Origin: Lederbergia wuyishanensis
Lineage (GTDB): Bacteria; Bacillota; Bacilli; Bacillales; Bacillaceae_C
Assembly (NCBI RefSeq): GCF_022900255.1
Contig: NZ_JALIRM010000001.1
Span: 186,001-250,000, forward strand
Direction: 5' to 3'
Length of the DNA stretch: 64,000 nucleotides
The notes beneath the pieces were generated by a model that was not told the DNA's origin, did not search any database, and was given only the letters and a program-made list of their open reading frames with translations. Shown one piece after another: positions 35,833 to 44,076 of the stretch; positions within the stretch are counted from its first letter, which is position 1; each line of letters starts with the position of its first letter. The position numbers were made by a program, and so were the translations under genes.

Positions 35833-36310
35833 AAAAACTGTCCAAAACCATTTAAACTGCCCCGTAAAAGTTAGACACTGATCTAATTTTTACGGGGGGT
35901 TTTTTATGGCAAAATTATCAGTTGAACAAAAAATCCAAGTGGTTAAAAGGTATGTAAATGGACCTGAACCCATGAATGAAATTGCTTCACATATAGGTGT
36001 TTCAAAAAGGTCATCAGTGAAGGGGTCGTATTTATCAAGAAAATGGCATAGAGGCATTCTTATATAATGCAGTCATAGAAAATTTCTTTTGCTTATTAAA
36101 GTCTAAGCCACTTTATCTATAAGAATTTGAGAGCATGGAGCATTTCGAGAAGGAACTGGAAGAATATATTTACTATTATAATAACAAACATATGTAGGCA
36201 AAATAAAAAAGACCTAAGCCCGGTGGAATACCGAACTCAGGTCCTTCAAGCAGCCTACATACATATGTCTAACTTTCTTGGGTCAGATCATTACGGTTGG
36301 ACAGTTTTTT
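35833..36310. repeat. Terminator arms split by an insertion-sequence relic
   Basis: A 14-bp perfect inverted repeat, AAAAAACTGTCCAA (35833-35846) and TTGGACAGTTTTTT (36297-36310), lies just after the SDR stop and just before the clpE stop on the other strand. Its form is that of the bidirectional terminators seen elsewhere in this window, but the arms are 450 bp apart because the relic fills the loop. I infer insertion into the terminator loop. Confidence 0.7.
35854..36290 (+). mobile_element. IS3-family (IS150 group) relic, internally deleted
   Basis: 437 bp with 25-bp imperfect terminal repeats, 35854-35878 and 36266-36290, sharing CTG.CCC at the outer part and AAAGTTAGACA at the inner part. 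Inside, ATG 35906 starts the orfA N-terminus (MAKLSVEQKIQVVKRYVNG, then a helix-turn-helix start NEIASHIGVSK). The middle is deleted, and the C-terminal end of orfB follows in broken frames: SRKW, NAVIENFF, LLKS, EFESMEHFEKELEEYIYYYN, and SPVEYRTQVLQAA. Stops and frameshifts show that it cannot make transposase. No clear target duplication flanks it. Confidence 0.85.
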
Positions 36311-36313
36311 CAA

Positions 36314-38434
36314 TTATTCAGCGGTAACTAATGATATTTCATTCTCAGTTAATACAGCTTTCAAATTCTTTTCCTCAGGATGATCGAGAATATAGTCGGC
36401 AATTTTATCTTCCAATTGTTCCTGAATAATTCTACGAAGGGCCCGAGCACCAAAGTTTGGATGATAGCCAAGTTCTACTAATTTTTCTTTTACCTCATCT
36501 GTAACATCAAGTCTCATTTCTTGTTCAGTTAAATTATGTTCAAGTTCATTTAGTAGAAGTTGAATAATCGACAATAAATGGCTTTTTTCAAGCTTATTAA
36601 ATTCAATAATGTTGTCGAAGCGGTTCAAAAATTCTGGTTTGAAAAAGGAACCAAGTGAGTCAAGAATATTTGATTCTTTCACAATATCGCTTTTACCAAA
36701 ACCAACTTGTATTTGTTTTCCACTGCTTGTACCAGCATTGCTTGTCATGATGATGACTGTATCCTTGAAGCTTACTGTTCTTCCTTGACTATCAGTAAGG
36801 CGTCCGTCCTCAAGAATTTGCAGGAACATATGCTGTACATCTGGATGAGCTTTTTCGATTTCATCCAAAAGAATAATGCTATATGGATTCCTGCGAACTC
36901 TTTCAGTTAATTGTCCAGCTTCTTCATGGCCTACATAGCCAGGAGGGGAGCCAATTAATTTTGAGACACTATGTTTTTCCATATATTCACTCATATCGAG
37001 ACGGATTAAAGCATCCTTTGTTCCAAATAGTTCTTCGGCCAAACTCTTTGTTAATTCTGTTTTACCAACACCAGTAGGACCAACAAAAAGGAAGGAGCCA
37101 ATTGGACGATTTTTTGCTTTTAATCCTGCTCGGCTACGACGAATTGCTTTAGAAACTTTATTTACAGCCTCATCTTGACCAATTACTTTTTTTGCAAGGT
37201 TTTCTTCAAGATGTTTCATTTTTAACTGCTCATCGCTTTGAAGTTTTCCGACGGGAATCCCTGTTTTGAATTCAATAATTTCTTGAATATGATTTACTTC
37301 AACGATAGGCATTTCATTAATGGTTTGATCATTTAATGATTTTTCCAGACGTAACTCTTCGTCTCGAAGCTTTGCAGCAAGTTCATAGTTTTCTTCAGAT
37401 AGCGCTGCTTGTTTTTCTTGATCAATTTCTGCAATACGTTGCTGAACATCTTCATATTTAGGCGATTTCATTGTTAAGTTTAATTTGGATCCAGCTTCAT
37501 CCATTAAATCAATCGCTTTATCTGGCAAATAACGATCTTGAATGTATCTGCTTGAAAGTTCCACACTAGCCTTAATGGCAGCATCACTGTACTTAACTTG
37601 GTGATAGTTTTCGTATTTTTCTTTTAAGCCTTGTAGAATTTCTATCGACTTTTCAATTGAAGGTTCACCAACTTGCACAGGTTGGAAACGTCTTTCAAGA
37701 GCCGCATCTTTTTCGATCTGTCTATATTCCTTTAAAGTAGTAGCACCGATTACTTGAAGTTCACCTCTAGCAAGAGCTGGTTTTAGAATATTGCCCGCAT
37801 CCATTGATCCTTCAGCAGATCCAGCACCAACAATGAGATGGATTTCATCAATAAATAATAAGATGTTCTTTCGTTCCTGCAGCTCTGTAATAAGCTGCTT
37901 CATTCTTTCTTCGAATTGACCGCGAATACCAGTGTTCGCTACAAGGGAAGCAACATCAAGCAAGTATATTTCTTTATTTTTTAGCTTAGCAGGAACGTCT
38001 TTTTCAATTATTTTTAAAGCAAGACCTTCCGCAATAGCAGTTTTACCAACACCAGGCTCACCAATCAATACCGGATTGTTTTTATTTCGGCGGTTAATTA
38101 TTTCGATGACTCTTTCGATTTCCTTTTCACGGCCAATAACGGGATCAATTAATCCTGATTTTGCTGCATCATTAAGATTGCGGCCAAATTGATCAAGAAA
38201 TCCATTATTTTTATTATTAGTTTTTGTTTTTACTTTGTTATTTATATGATTTTCGTGATTAGAGAAACCTTTGAAAAAATCTTCAAATCCACTTGGACCT
38301 TGCATTTGTGCATTTATTTTTTCTTTTTCCATTGCATAGCATTCAGAACATAAAGGTAATGTCTGTTTATGACCATTAATATTTAAGTGGAGTTGAATGT
38401 TTGCATGATTGGTTTGACATTTACTGCATAACAT
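36314..38434 (-). CDS. clpE: Clp ATPase ClpE
   Basis: 706 residues. An N-terminal zinc finger (Cys3, Cys6, Cys29, Cys32) marks ClpE. Next come AAA+ domain 1 with GEPGVGKTA and LLFIDEIH, a UVR-type coiled segment ([21 protein letters not shown]), and AAA+ domain 2 with GPTGVGKTE and [10 protein letters not shown]. Hexameric unfoldase that works with ClpP in heat and protein-damage stress. The frame opens at 38476, but ATG 38434 has GGAGG upstream and begins at the zinc finger. Three CtsR boxes and a sigma-A promoter lie upstream, so heat induction by loss of CtsR is expected. Confidence 0.95.
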   Translation of the reverse strand: MLCSKCQTNHANIQLHLNINGHKQTLPLCSECYAMEKEKINAQMQGPSGFEDFFKGFSNHENHINNKVKTKTNNKNNGFLDQFGRNLNDAAKSGLIDPVIGREKEIERVIEIINRRNKNNPVLIGEPGVGKTAIAEGLALKIIEKDVPAKLKNKEIYLLDVASLVANTGIRGQFEERMKQLITELQERKNILLFIDEIHLIVGAGSAEGSMDAGNILKPALARGELQVIGATTLKEYRQIEKDAALERRFQPVQVGEPSIEKSIEILQGLKEKYENYHQVKYSDAAIKASVELSSRYIQDRYLPDKAIDLMDEAGSKLNLTMKSPKYEDVQQRIAEIDQEKQAALSEENYELAAKLRDEELRLEKSLNDQTINEMPIVEVNHIQEIIEFKTGIPVGKLQSDEQLKMKHLEENLAKKVIGQDEAVNKVSKAIRRSRAGLKAKNRPIGSFLFVGPTGVGKTELTKSLAEELFGTKDALIRLDMSEYMEKHSVSKLIGSPPGYVGHEEAGQLTERVRRNPYSIILLDEIEKAHPDVQHMFLQILEDGRLTDSQGRTVSFKDTVIIMTSNAGTSSGKQIQVGFGKSDIVKESNILDSLGSFFKPEFLNRFDNIIEFNKLEKSHLLSIIQLLLNELEHNLTEQEMRLDVTDEVKEKLVELGYHPNFGARALRRIIQEQLEDKIADYILDHPEEKNLKAVLTENEISLVTAE

Positions 38435-38457
38435 GAATATCAATCCTCCAATTTGAT

Positions 38458-38474
38458 TTTGACTAACTTTGACC
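38458..38474 (-). promoter_or_regulatory. CtsR box 1 of clpE
   Basis: Minus strand GGTCAAAGTTAGTCAAA: two heptads spaced three bases apart, one mismatch (in the spacer) to RGTCAAANANRGTCAAA. Closest to the start codon. Confidence 0.75.
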
Positions 38475-38511
38475 AATGAATTAAAAATAAGAGGTTTAAA
38501 TAGGATAATTG

Positions 38512-38528
38512 ATTGACCTATTTTGACC
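38512..38528 (-). promoter_or_regulatory. CtsR box 2 of clpE
   Basis: Minus strand GGTCAAAATAGGTCAAT: two heptads, mismatches at the spacer centre and last base of the CtsR consensus. Just downstream of the -10. Confidence 0.75.
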
Positions 38529-38538
38529 TTATATTGCT

Positions 38539-38567
38539 ATTATACACTGACCTTTATTGACTTTCAA
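38539..38567 (-). promoter_or_regulatory. clpE promoter with CtsR box 3 in the spacer
   Basis: Minus strand TTGAAA (38567-38562) and TATAAT (38544-38539) are exactly 17 bp apart. A third CtsR-like repeat, AGTCAATAAAGGTCAGT (38562-38546), fills the spacer, so repressor and RNA polymerase would compete directly. Confidence 0.78.
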
Positions 38568-38653
38568 CTATTTTATTTATATTTTTTGGATTTTTTTTAG
38601 TTTGATTACATATGGTGTAAAAGGGTTAAAAAAGCGGAAGAGGGGCCAATGTA

Positions 38654-39703
38654 TTGAAAAAATGGACAGGCGCATTGCAAGTGGCTGCAGTATATGTGGG
38701 TACTGTTATTGGTGCCGGATTTGCGACAGGAAGGGAAATTGTTGAGTTTTTTACTCAATATCGTTTTTGGGGTTTTATCTCTATCTTAATTGCTGGCTAT
38801 TTATTTATTTTATTAGGGACAAAAATAATGTTAAAGGCCATTGATATCCAAGCTACTTCGTTTGAACAGTTCAATGAATATTTATTTGGAAATATACTAT
38901 CAAAAATCATGAACGCATTTACTATGATTATGTTATTAGGTGTTTGCGCAGTTATGCTGTCTGGAGCTGAAGCTCTTTTTACAGAACAGCTGGGATTTTC
39001 TAATACAGTAGGCTCGATTGTCACCATTTTTCTAGCTTTATTTGTCATGGCAGTTGGTGTAAAAGGACTATTTGCAGTTAATACATTTGTTGTTCCAATG
39101 TTAATTTTATTTAATTTCATTCTTTTGTTTAAGTCGATTGAAAGTTACGAATTAGTAACTTCATTATTTAATATACCAGAAGGGAATATTAGTATAAAAG
39201 CAATCATAGCCGCGTTTTCTTATGCTGCGTTTAACCTTGCACTTGCTCAAGCTGTCCTTGTACCAATTGCTGTGGAAATTAATATGAAAGCAATTGTGAA
39301 GCTTGGTGGATGGATAGGTGGAGCGATCCTCACCATCATTTTAATTTCGAGTCATATAATTTTGACATCACTTCCTAATCCAAGTCTTTTTGATATTCCG
39401 ATGGCAGTTATAGTAAAAGGTGCTGCAAGTAGCATTTATTTTATCTATTTACTAATTATTTTTGGAGAAATCTTCACATCATTGATAGGAAATATGTACG
39501 GTTTGGAACGTCAAATAAATCGCTATGTTTCTTTGGGGAGTCTTTGGATACACGCGGGCATTATTGTTTTAGTTTTTATTATAAGTAGAGTAAATTACGG
39601 CGAATTACTTGGAATCTTATATCCCTTTTTTGGATATGTGAGTTTGATTTTTTTGTTTATTCTATGGATGAAGCCTATTTCAGGCAATGAAAAAAGCGGC
39701 TAA
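38654..39703 (+). CDS. ykvI: YkvI-type membrane transporter
   Basis: 349 residues with about ten hydrophobic helices. The first carries GTVIGAGFATGREIVEFF, the unwound-helix motif of APC/LeuT-fold amino-acid transporters (branched-chain/YkvI family). Function of YkvI is not established; a cation-coupled solute carrier is likely. TTG 38654 is the start, with AGAGGGG eight bases upstream. The order clpE-ykvI matches B. subtilis. Its last codons overlap a terminator that serves the convergent lipoprotein gene. Confidence 0.83.
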   Translation: MKKWTGALQVAAVYVGTVIGAGFATGREIVEFFTQYRFWGFISILIAGYLFILLGTKIMLKAIDIQATSFEQFNEYLFGNILSKIMNAFTMIMLLGVCAVMLSGAEALFTEQLGFSNTVGSIVTIFLALFVMAVGVKGLFAVNTFVVPMLILFNFILLFKSIESYELVTSLFNIPEGNISIKAIIAAFSYAAFNLALAQAVLVPIAVEINMKAIVKLGGWIGGAILTIILISSHIILTSLPNPSLFDIPMAVIVKGAASSIYFIYLLIIFGEIFTSLIGNMYGLERQINRYVSLGSLWIHAGIIVLVFIISRVNYGELLGILYPFFGYVSLIFLFILWMKPISGNEKSG

Positions 39704-39716
39704 TTAGATAGCCGCT
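39695..39716 (-). terminator. Terminator of the lipoprotein gene, inside the ykvI end
   Basis: AGCGGCTA (39695-39702) pairs with TAGCCGCT (39709-39716); on the minus strand a run of T follows. It overlaps the ykvI stop codon. Confidence 0.75.
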
Positions 39717-39749
39717 ACAGACTCGATGAATCTATAAAAATTCAAACTT

Positions 39750-40451
39750 CTATTTCTTTTCAATTGTTTCTGCCATTTTTAAGAAGGGATCTAAATAATT
39801 TTGCTCTTTTGTAGTAAAGACCGTTAACTTTAGGATAAGGTTATCCTTTTCCAATAAATAAGCAGTAACGAGTTCAACATCCTTCTCTGCTTGATATATA
39901 TGTGCATTTTCCAACCAAGGAGAGTTCTTTACTTCTAATTGCGTTACTTCGGAATTAACAGCTGTTAACTGTTCTTTGATTGTCGAAACAGCATCATCCA
40001 TATTTGTTTCGGATGGAAGAATTTCAATTCTCATAAAATGACGGTCATTTTCTTTTAAATAGAGTACATCTTTATTAGGTTCCTCAGCAGTCAATTCAAA
40101 TTCCGGCAAAATATATAGTGAATAGTCCTGTTGATCGCTAGAGCGTAAAAAAGCAGTATCTTCCTTTTTTTCCTTATTCACTTCATACGTTAAATTCATT
40201 TCAAATAATCTTATTTTATCTGATGTATCCTCTTGCTCATCTTCTTTCACTTCTTCGTTAATCACTTCAGTGTTATCTTTATCTGTCTCCTCAACTATTT
40301 TTTCCTCTTTGGCAGGGGAACTTTTTTCTTCCTGATTTCCTCCTGCGCCACTACCATTTGTTAGATTAGCCTCCCTACCGGTAGTTCCGCATGCAGCTAG
40401 TAATAGTATTGCTAAAAAACAAGTAGCTACGATTTTTATTGATTTCAACAT
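39750..40451 (-). CDS. Predicted lipoprotein of unknown function
   Basis: 233 residues. Signal peptide with lipobox LAAC (Cys21), then a 65-residue linker very rich in Glu, Asp and Lys (disordered), then a globular domain of about 150 residues with no motif I recognise. Exported and anchored on the outer membrane face of the cell. TAAGGAGG precedes ATG 40451. Monocistronic, convergent with ykvI. Similar acidic-linker lipoproteins are common in Bacillus. Confidence 0.75.
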   Translation of the reverse strand: MLKSIKIVATCFLAILLLAACGTTGREANLTNGSGAGGNQEEKSSPAKEEKIVEETDKDNTEVINEEVKEDEQEDTSDKIRLFEMNLTYEVNKEKKEDTAFLRSSDQQDYSLYILPEFELTAEEPNKDVLYLKENDRHFMRIEILPSETNMDDAVSTIKEQLTAVNSEVTQLEVKNSPWLENAHIYQAEKDVELVTAYLLEKDNLILKLTVFTTKEQNYLDPFLKMAETIEKK

Positions 40452-40582
40452 CTTAACTTCCTCCTTAAGTAATATTCCTTTGTCTTGTTAGACGATAGTG
40501 TAAAAAAAAACGTTACACCGTATTAAAGTACATATACATTATTATTGTAACGAAAATTAAATTTTCTTTGTTATGAAGTTAA

Positions 40583-41197
40583 CTAAGAGAGAGGGAAGAA
40601 AACTAGAAGGAGTATATCAAAAACCAAATGAGAAACAATTAATAAAGGCATACTTCGTTTCCACGCGTACAAAATCCCCCAAACTAATCCACTTACAAAT
40701 GCTGCGACAATGAGTATGAAATATCCAGTAAGACAAAAAGCAATAGCATTGAGAAAAGCAGAAGCCAGTATAGCTTTAAGGATACTCATTTTTTTCATTA
40801 ATCGTTTTAAGATGAATCCTCTCCAAAATATCTCTTCACCAGGAATGATGATTAAAAACAGCACAAAATAATGCCATATCCATTCGAGAGAGAATCTGGT
40901 GTATAACTTTGCCACTTGCGAATTAAAGGATTTAGGTAAAAAGGAAATTAACCAATTGCCTGCAGCAAATAATAGATATAAGGCCACTCCTGAAAGAATT
41001 CCTATGGATAAATATTGTATAGTTGAAACTTCATCGTCCAGTTTTTCATTAATGATTGCAAAGCTTATTAAAAACAGCATTGTTGCTGTATATAAATACC
41101 AAAATACTTGTTTGCTTTCAAAAGATAAGTAAATTAAAAATAATGCCATCAAAAATCCAATTACTAGTTTCCAATCTATAATGTTCTTTTTCATCAT
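40583..41197 (-). CDS. CPBP-family intramembrane glutamic endopeptidase
   Basis: 204 residues, six to seven helices. The CPBP (Abi/CAAX-like) motifs are GEEIFWRGFILKRL (Glu-Glu-x3-Arg) and the C-terminal SHLVFD with the metal-binding His. Family members cleave membrane substrates or act in bacteriocin immunity; the substrate here is unknown. Start at ATG 41197 or the adjacent ATG 41194, which is better spaced from AAAGGAAG. Isolated gene. Confidence 0.83.
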   Translation of the reverse strand: MMKKNIIDWKLVIGFLMALFLIYLSFESKQVFWYLYTATMLFLISFAIINEKLDDEVSTIQYLSIGILSGVALYLLFAAGNWLISFLPKSFNSQVAKLYTRFSLEWIWHYFVLFLIIIPGEEIFWRGFILKRLMKKMSILKAILASAFLNAIAFCLTGYFILIVAAFVSGLVWGILYAWKRSMPLLIVSHLVFDILLLVFFPLS

Positions 41198-41240
41198 GTC
41201 TTCCTTTCCTGTGAAGTGTCCAAACTTTAAGAAAAGCGCA

Positions 41241-41339
41241 AGGCGCCAGTATATCGGCGATAAGCAAATGTTCTGATTGCAAAAGTTGTTCTATGACTTT
41301 TAGCGAATCAGTTTATTTGACACCGAGCCGATGGCGCCT
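41241..41339. repeat. Palindromic intergenic repeat
   Basis: AGGCGCC (41241-41247) plus ATCGGC (41253-41258) pair with GCCGAT (41327-41332) plus GGCGCCT (41333-41339), leaving a five-base bulge and a 68-base interior. It is much GC-richer than its surroundings and flanked by GTCCAAACTTTAAG and CTGGAC words. It looks like a member of the interspersed palindromic repeat families of Bacillus genomes; no second full copy is in this window. Confidence 0.6.
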
Positions 41340-41417
41340 GAAGCTGGACAACTATAGCCTAAGTTTCAAAAAATAGATATTATAAAATTATATACTATAT
41401 TTTCTCATAAAAAAATA

Positions 41418-41442
41418 AAATGCAAGCGTATCGCTTGCATTT
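41418..41442 (-). terminator. Terminator of ykvS
   Basis: AAATGCAAGCG (41418-41428) pairs with CGCTTGCATTT (41432-41442). On the minus strand it ends in a T-rich run. Overlaps the ykvS stop codon. Confidence 0.85.
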
Positions 41443-41632
41443 AAACGTTTACAGATTCTTGAATGATTTTATAATTTTTATGATTTACAACCGTTTTTTC
41501 TTCTAAATCAAAGTCCCGATAATTTTCCATATACGTTAAATCTACAATGACAGAGTTTTCATTTATTTTTTCTACAATTCCTTGAAGACCATCCCTAAAT
41601 TCAATGATGTTCCCAACCTCAGCAATTTTCAT
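41441..41632 (-). CDS. ykvS: DUF2187 protein YkvS
   Basis: 63 residues, a small beta-rich KOW-like domain: KIAEVGNIIEFRDGLQGIVE with NSVIVDLTYMENY. Matches YkvS/YdhK-type DUF2187 proteins of Bacillus, function unknown. ATG 41632 is chosen because GGGGGAG lies seven bases upstream; ATG 41656 would swallow that site. Located between ykvI and ptsHI as in B. subtilis. Confidence 0.87.
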   Translation of the reverse strand: MKIAEVGNIIEFRDGLQGIVEKINENSVIVDLTYMENYRDFDLEEKTVVNHKNYKIIQESVNV

Positions 41633-41797
41633 ATGTTTCTCCCCCTTGCTATTCATCTATGACTAGTATTATTTCAAAGGTGTGAAATGCTTTTTTAATA
41701 ATTCTTAAAACGTTACATATATGTATGTTTTAATATTTGTGTTTGTAAAGTATCAGCGCTACTTACTACTAACTTCCTAACATTTTATTTATATATT

Positions 41798-41827
41798 TGT
41801 AAGGCGCTTACACTTTTCTTATATAAT
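41798..41827 (+). promoter_or_regulatory. Palindrome and -10 upstream of the MoxR operon
   Basis: TGTAAGGCGCTTACA (41798-41812) is a palindrome with six-base arms around GCG, and resembles a cre site with one extra base in the left half. TATAAT follows at 41822-41827, 121 bp before the moxR-type start. TTGTAA at 41797-41802 could be a -35 with a long 19-bp spacer. Confidence 0.4.
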
Positions 41828-41947
41828 GCACTATTTTATTTTAAAGTGCAAGATGAAATACACAATAGATGAAAAAAGAGGTAAAATATAGAAATACGTA
41901 AAAAGTAGACAAATATTGTAAAATTGTGATATTGAGGAGGAAAAAAC

Positions 41948-42889
41948 TTGCTTACAAAACTAAAACAATTAAAGGATGAAGTTTCCAAAATACTTATTGG
42001 GAGAGAAACGGAAATTGATCTACTAATTATTTCTTTGTTACAAGGTGGACATGTATTATTAGAGAGCGTTCCGGGGACTGGAAAAACATTATTAGGAAAA
42101 ACGTTTGCGAAAAGTATCAATGGAGTGTTTAAGAGAATTCAATTTACGCCCGATGTCCTACCAAGTGATGTAAGTGGAATACAATACTTTAATCCTAAAA
42201 CGAAGGATTTTGAACTTAGACCCGGTCCGGTAATGACGAATATATTGTTAGCTGATGAAATTAACCGTGCTACTCCGCGTACTCAATCGAGTTTATTAGA
42301 AGTAATGGAGGAAAAACAAGTAACGATTGATGGGGAAACAATAAAAATTCCTTATCCTTTTATGGTAATTGCAACTCAAAATCCTGTTGAAACTCAGCAA
42401 GGTACATTCCATTTACCTGCAGCCCAATTAGATCGTTTTTTCATGAAGTTAAATGTACAATATCCTAGTTACGAAGAAGAATTAGAAATGATTCGCAGGT
42501 TTCGTGAAACAGACCCTTATAATGAGGTTGAGGCAGTTTTAACACCTGAGGATATTTTAAGTATGAGTAATGCAGTTAGAAAAATTATAGTAAATGAAGA
42601 TATTGAAAAATATATATTAGCTATTGTACGTCATACAAGGGATCATGCAGACATTGAACTTGGAGCGAGTCCGAGAGCTGCATTGGCACTAATTCGAGCA
42701 AGTCAAGGTGCAGCTTTTTTAAAGGGAAGAGATTATGTAATTCCTGATGATGTAATGAATATAGCTCAAGCTGTTTTGGCACATAGACTACATATTACGA
42801 TAGAGGCTTCACTTACACAAACAGCAGATGTCATTTTTAGTGAGATTTTACAAAGTGTTGAAGTACCTGTAGAGGCAAATGCAACATGA
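41948..42889 (+). CDS. MoxR-family AAA+ ATPase
   Basis: 313 residues. Walker A ESVPGTGKT at about residues 39-47, Walker B LLADEINRA, sensor 1 VIATQNPVE, then HLPAAQLDRFFMKL and the lid domain with GASPRAALALIRASQG. MoxR ATPases act as chaperones for metal or cofactor insertion with DUF58/VWA partners. TTG 41948 is the start, with GAGGAGG nine bases upstream. The stop overlaps the DUF58 start (ATGA), making the usual moxR-DUF58-DUF4129 operon (YeaC-YeaD-YebA in B. subtilis). Confidence 0.92.
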   Translation: MLTKLKQLKDEVSKILIGRETEIDLLIISLLQGGHVLLESVPGTGKTLLGKTFAKSINGVFKRIQFTPDVLPSDVSGIQYFNPKTKDFELRPGPVMTNILLADEINRATPRTQSSLLEVMEEKQVTIDGETIKIPYPFMVIATQNPVETQQGTFHLPAAQLDRFFMKLNVQYPSYEEELEMIRRFRETDPYNEVEAVLTPEDILSMSNAVRKIIVNEDIEKYILAIVRHTRDHADIELGASPRAALALIRASQGAAFLKGRDYVIPDDVMNIAQAVLAHRLHITIEASLTQTADVIFSEILQSVEVPVEANAT

Positions 42890-44076
42890 AACAATGGTTT
42901 CGAAATCCCAGTCCATCTAATAGGGTTTTAAATTATTTGCCCCATATTTTATTACTTTTAATCATTATCTCTTTTTTTGCTAATCAAATAATGATGATGT
43001 TTATTTTTCTTACTAGTCTAATGATTTTAAATATCCAATCATACTATATTAAAATTGTGGGTAATCGATTAGATTTAATAGTTGTAAAAGAAAAAAACTT
43101 TCTCGTTGTTGATGACGAAGGAAATTGGAAAATAACGTTAGTGAATACAGGTTTTCCTATTCTAAAAGCTAATTTTACAATTACTTTCGATGAGTCGGTG
43201 ACTCCGCTAAATGCACCCTACAATAAAACTAATGGACTTATAGAAGTTATAATACCTTTTTTTATTTGGAAAAACGAAGAAAAGGAGATTGTCATTCCCG
43301 TTATTGCAAACAAAAGAGGGAAATCCCAAATCCGAGAAGTAACTGTAAGAATACCACATTTATTTGGAAGCGGGTATGTAGATCTTGAATACCAAAATCA
43401 TATTCCTTCACAGATTCTTGTTTATCCGCGAAGAAATTTAGTACACATAAGAGATTTTGTTTTTATTAATAAACAAGGATTGCAAGACGTGAAAACCTCG
43501 TTATTTATAGATACGATGCAGCCAATAGGGGTAAGAGATTATACAGCAGGAGACCCATTTCAACATATACACTGGAAAGCAAGTGCCAAACTGCAAGTTT
43601 TACAATCAAAAGTTTTTTCCTCAATCGCGTCGCGTGGATGGCTGATTATAATGAATATTTCTGAATATTATTCCATTAATGCGAAATTAGAAGAAATGAT
43701 AGGTCAGACTGCTTTTCTAATTGATTATGCCTTAAAAGAAGAAATACCATTTTCATTAGCTGTAAATGTAAGATCTTTTGGAAATACACCTTTTTATTAT
43801 TTACAGGAGGGCTTTGGGTCAAAACATCGGCAAGCAGCTTTCGAATTGCTTACAGTATTATCATTTTCTTCGCTATTGTTTCCTCCAAATCAGATGCTAA
43901 GTCAATTAAAAAAGGAAAATCTGCCTTCAGTAGTCATATTTATAGGTTCTGAAACGGTTGACATACAAAAAGCATTGTTAGATCTTTCTTCAACAGGACG
44001 ATCCATCTATGAAGTGGAAAATGTACATAATAAGGGAGTTTTAAGGCAATGGAGACAAAAGAATTTAGCAGTATGA
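42886..44076 (+). CDS. DUF58 protein (YeaD-like)
   Basis: 396 residues. Two N-terminal membrane helices (about 15-50), a beta-rich region, then the DUF58 signature GVRDYTAGDPFQHIHWKASAKLQVLQ near residue 220 and a VWA-like C-terminal part. Partner of the MoxR ATPase; exact role not known, possibly envelope-protein assembly. Overlaps its neighbours on both sides (4 bp before, 28 bp after), so translation is coupled. Confidence 0.9.
   Translation: MKQWFRNPSPSNRVLNYLPHILLLLIIISFFANQIMMMFIFLTSLMILNIQSYYIKIVGNRLDLIVVKEKNFLVVDDEGNWKITLVNTGFPILKANFTITFDESVTPLNAPYNKTNGLIEVIIPFFIWKNEEKEIVIPVIANKRGKSQIREVTVRIPHLFGSGYVDLEYQNHIPSQILVYPRRNLVHIRDFVFINKQGLQDVKTSLFIDTMQPIGVRDYTAGDPFQHIHWKASAKLQVLQSKVFSSIASRGWLIIMNISEYYSINAKLEEMIGQTAFLIDYALKEEIPFSLAVNVRSFGNTPFYYLQEGFGSKHRQAAFELLTVLSFSSLLFPPNQMLSQLKKENLPSVVIFIGSETVDIQKALLDLSSTGRSIYEVENVHNKGVLRQWRQKNLAV

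Noticed and set aside
35906-36067. Short orfA-like frame in the insertion relic as a functional gene
   Set aside because: It encodes only the first part of the helix-turn-helix protein, then jumps by deletion into orfB sequence in the wrong frame and stops.
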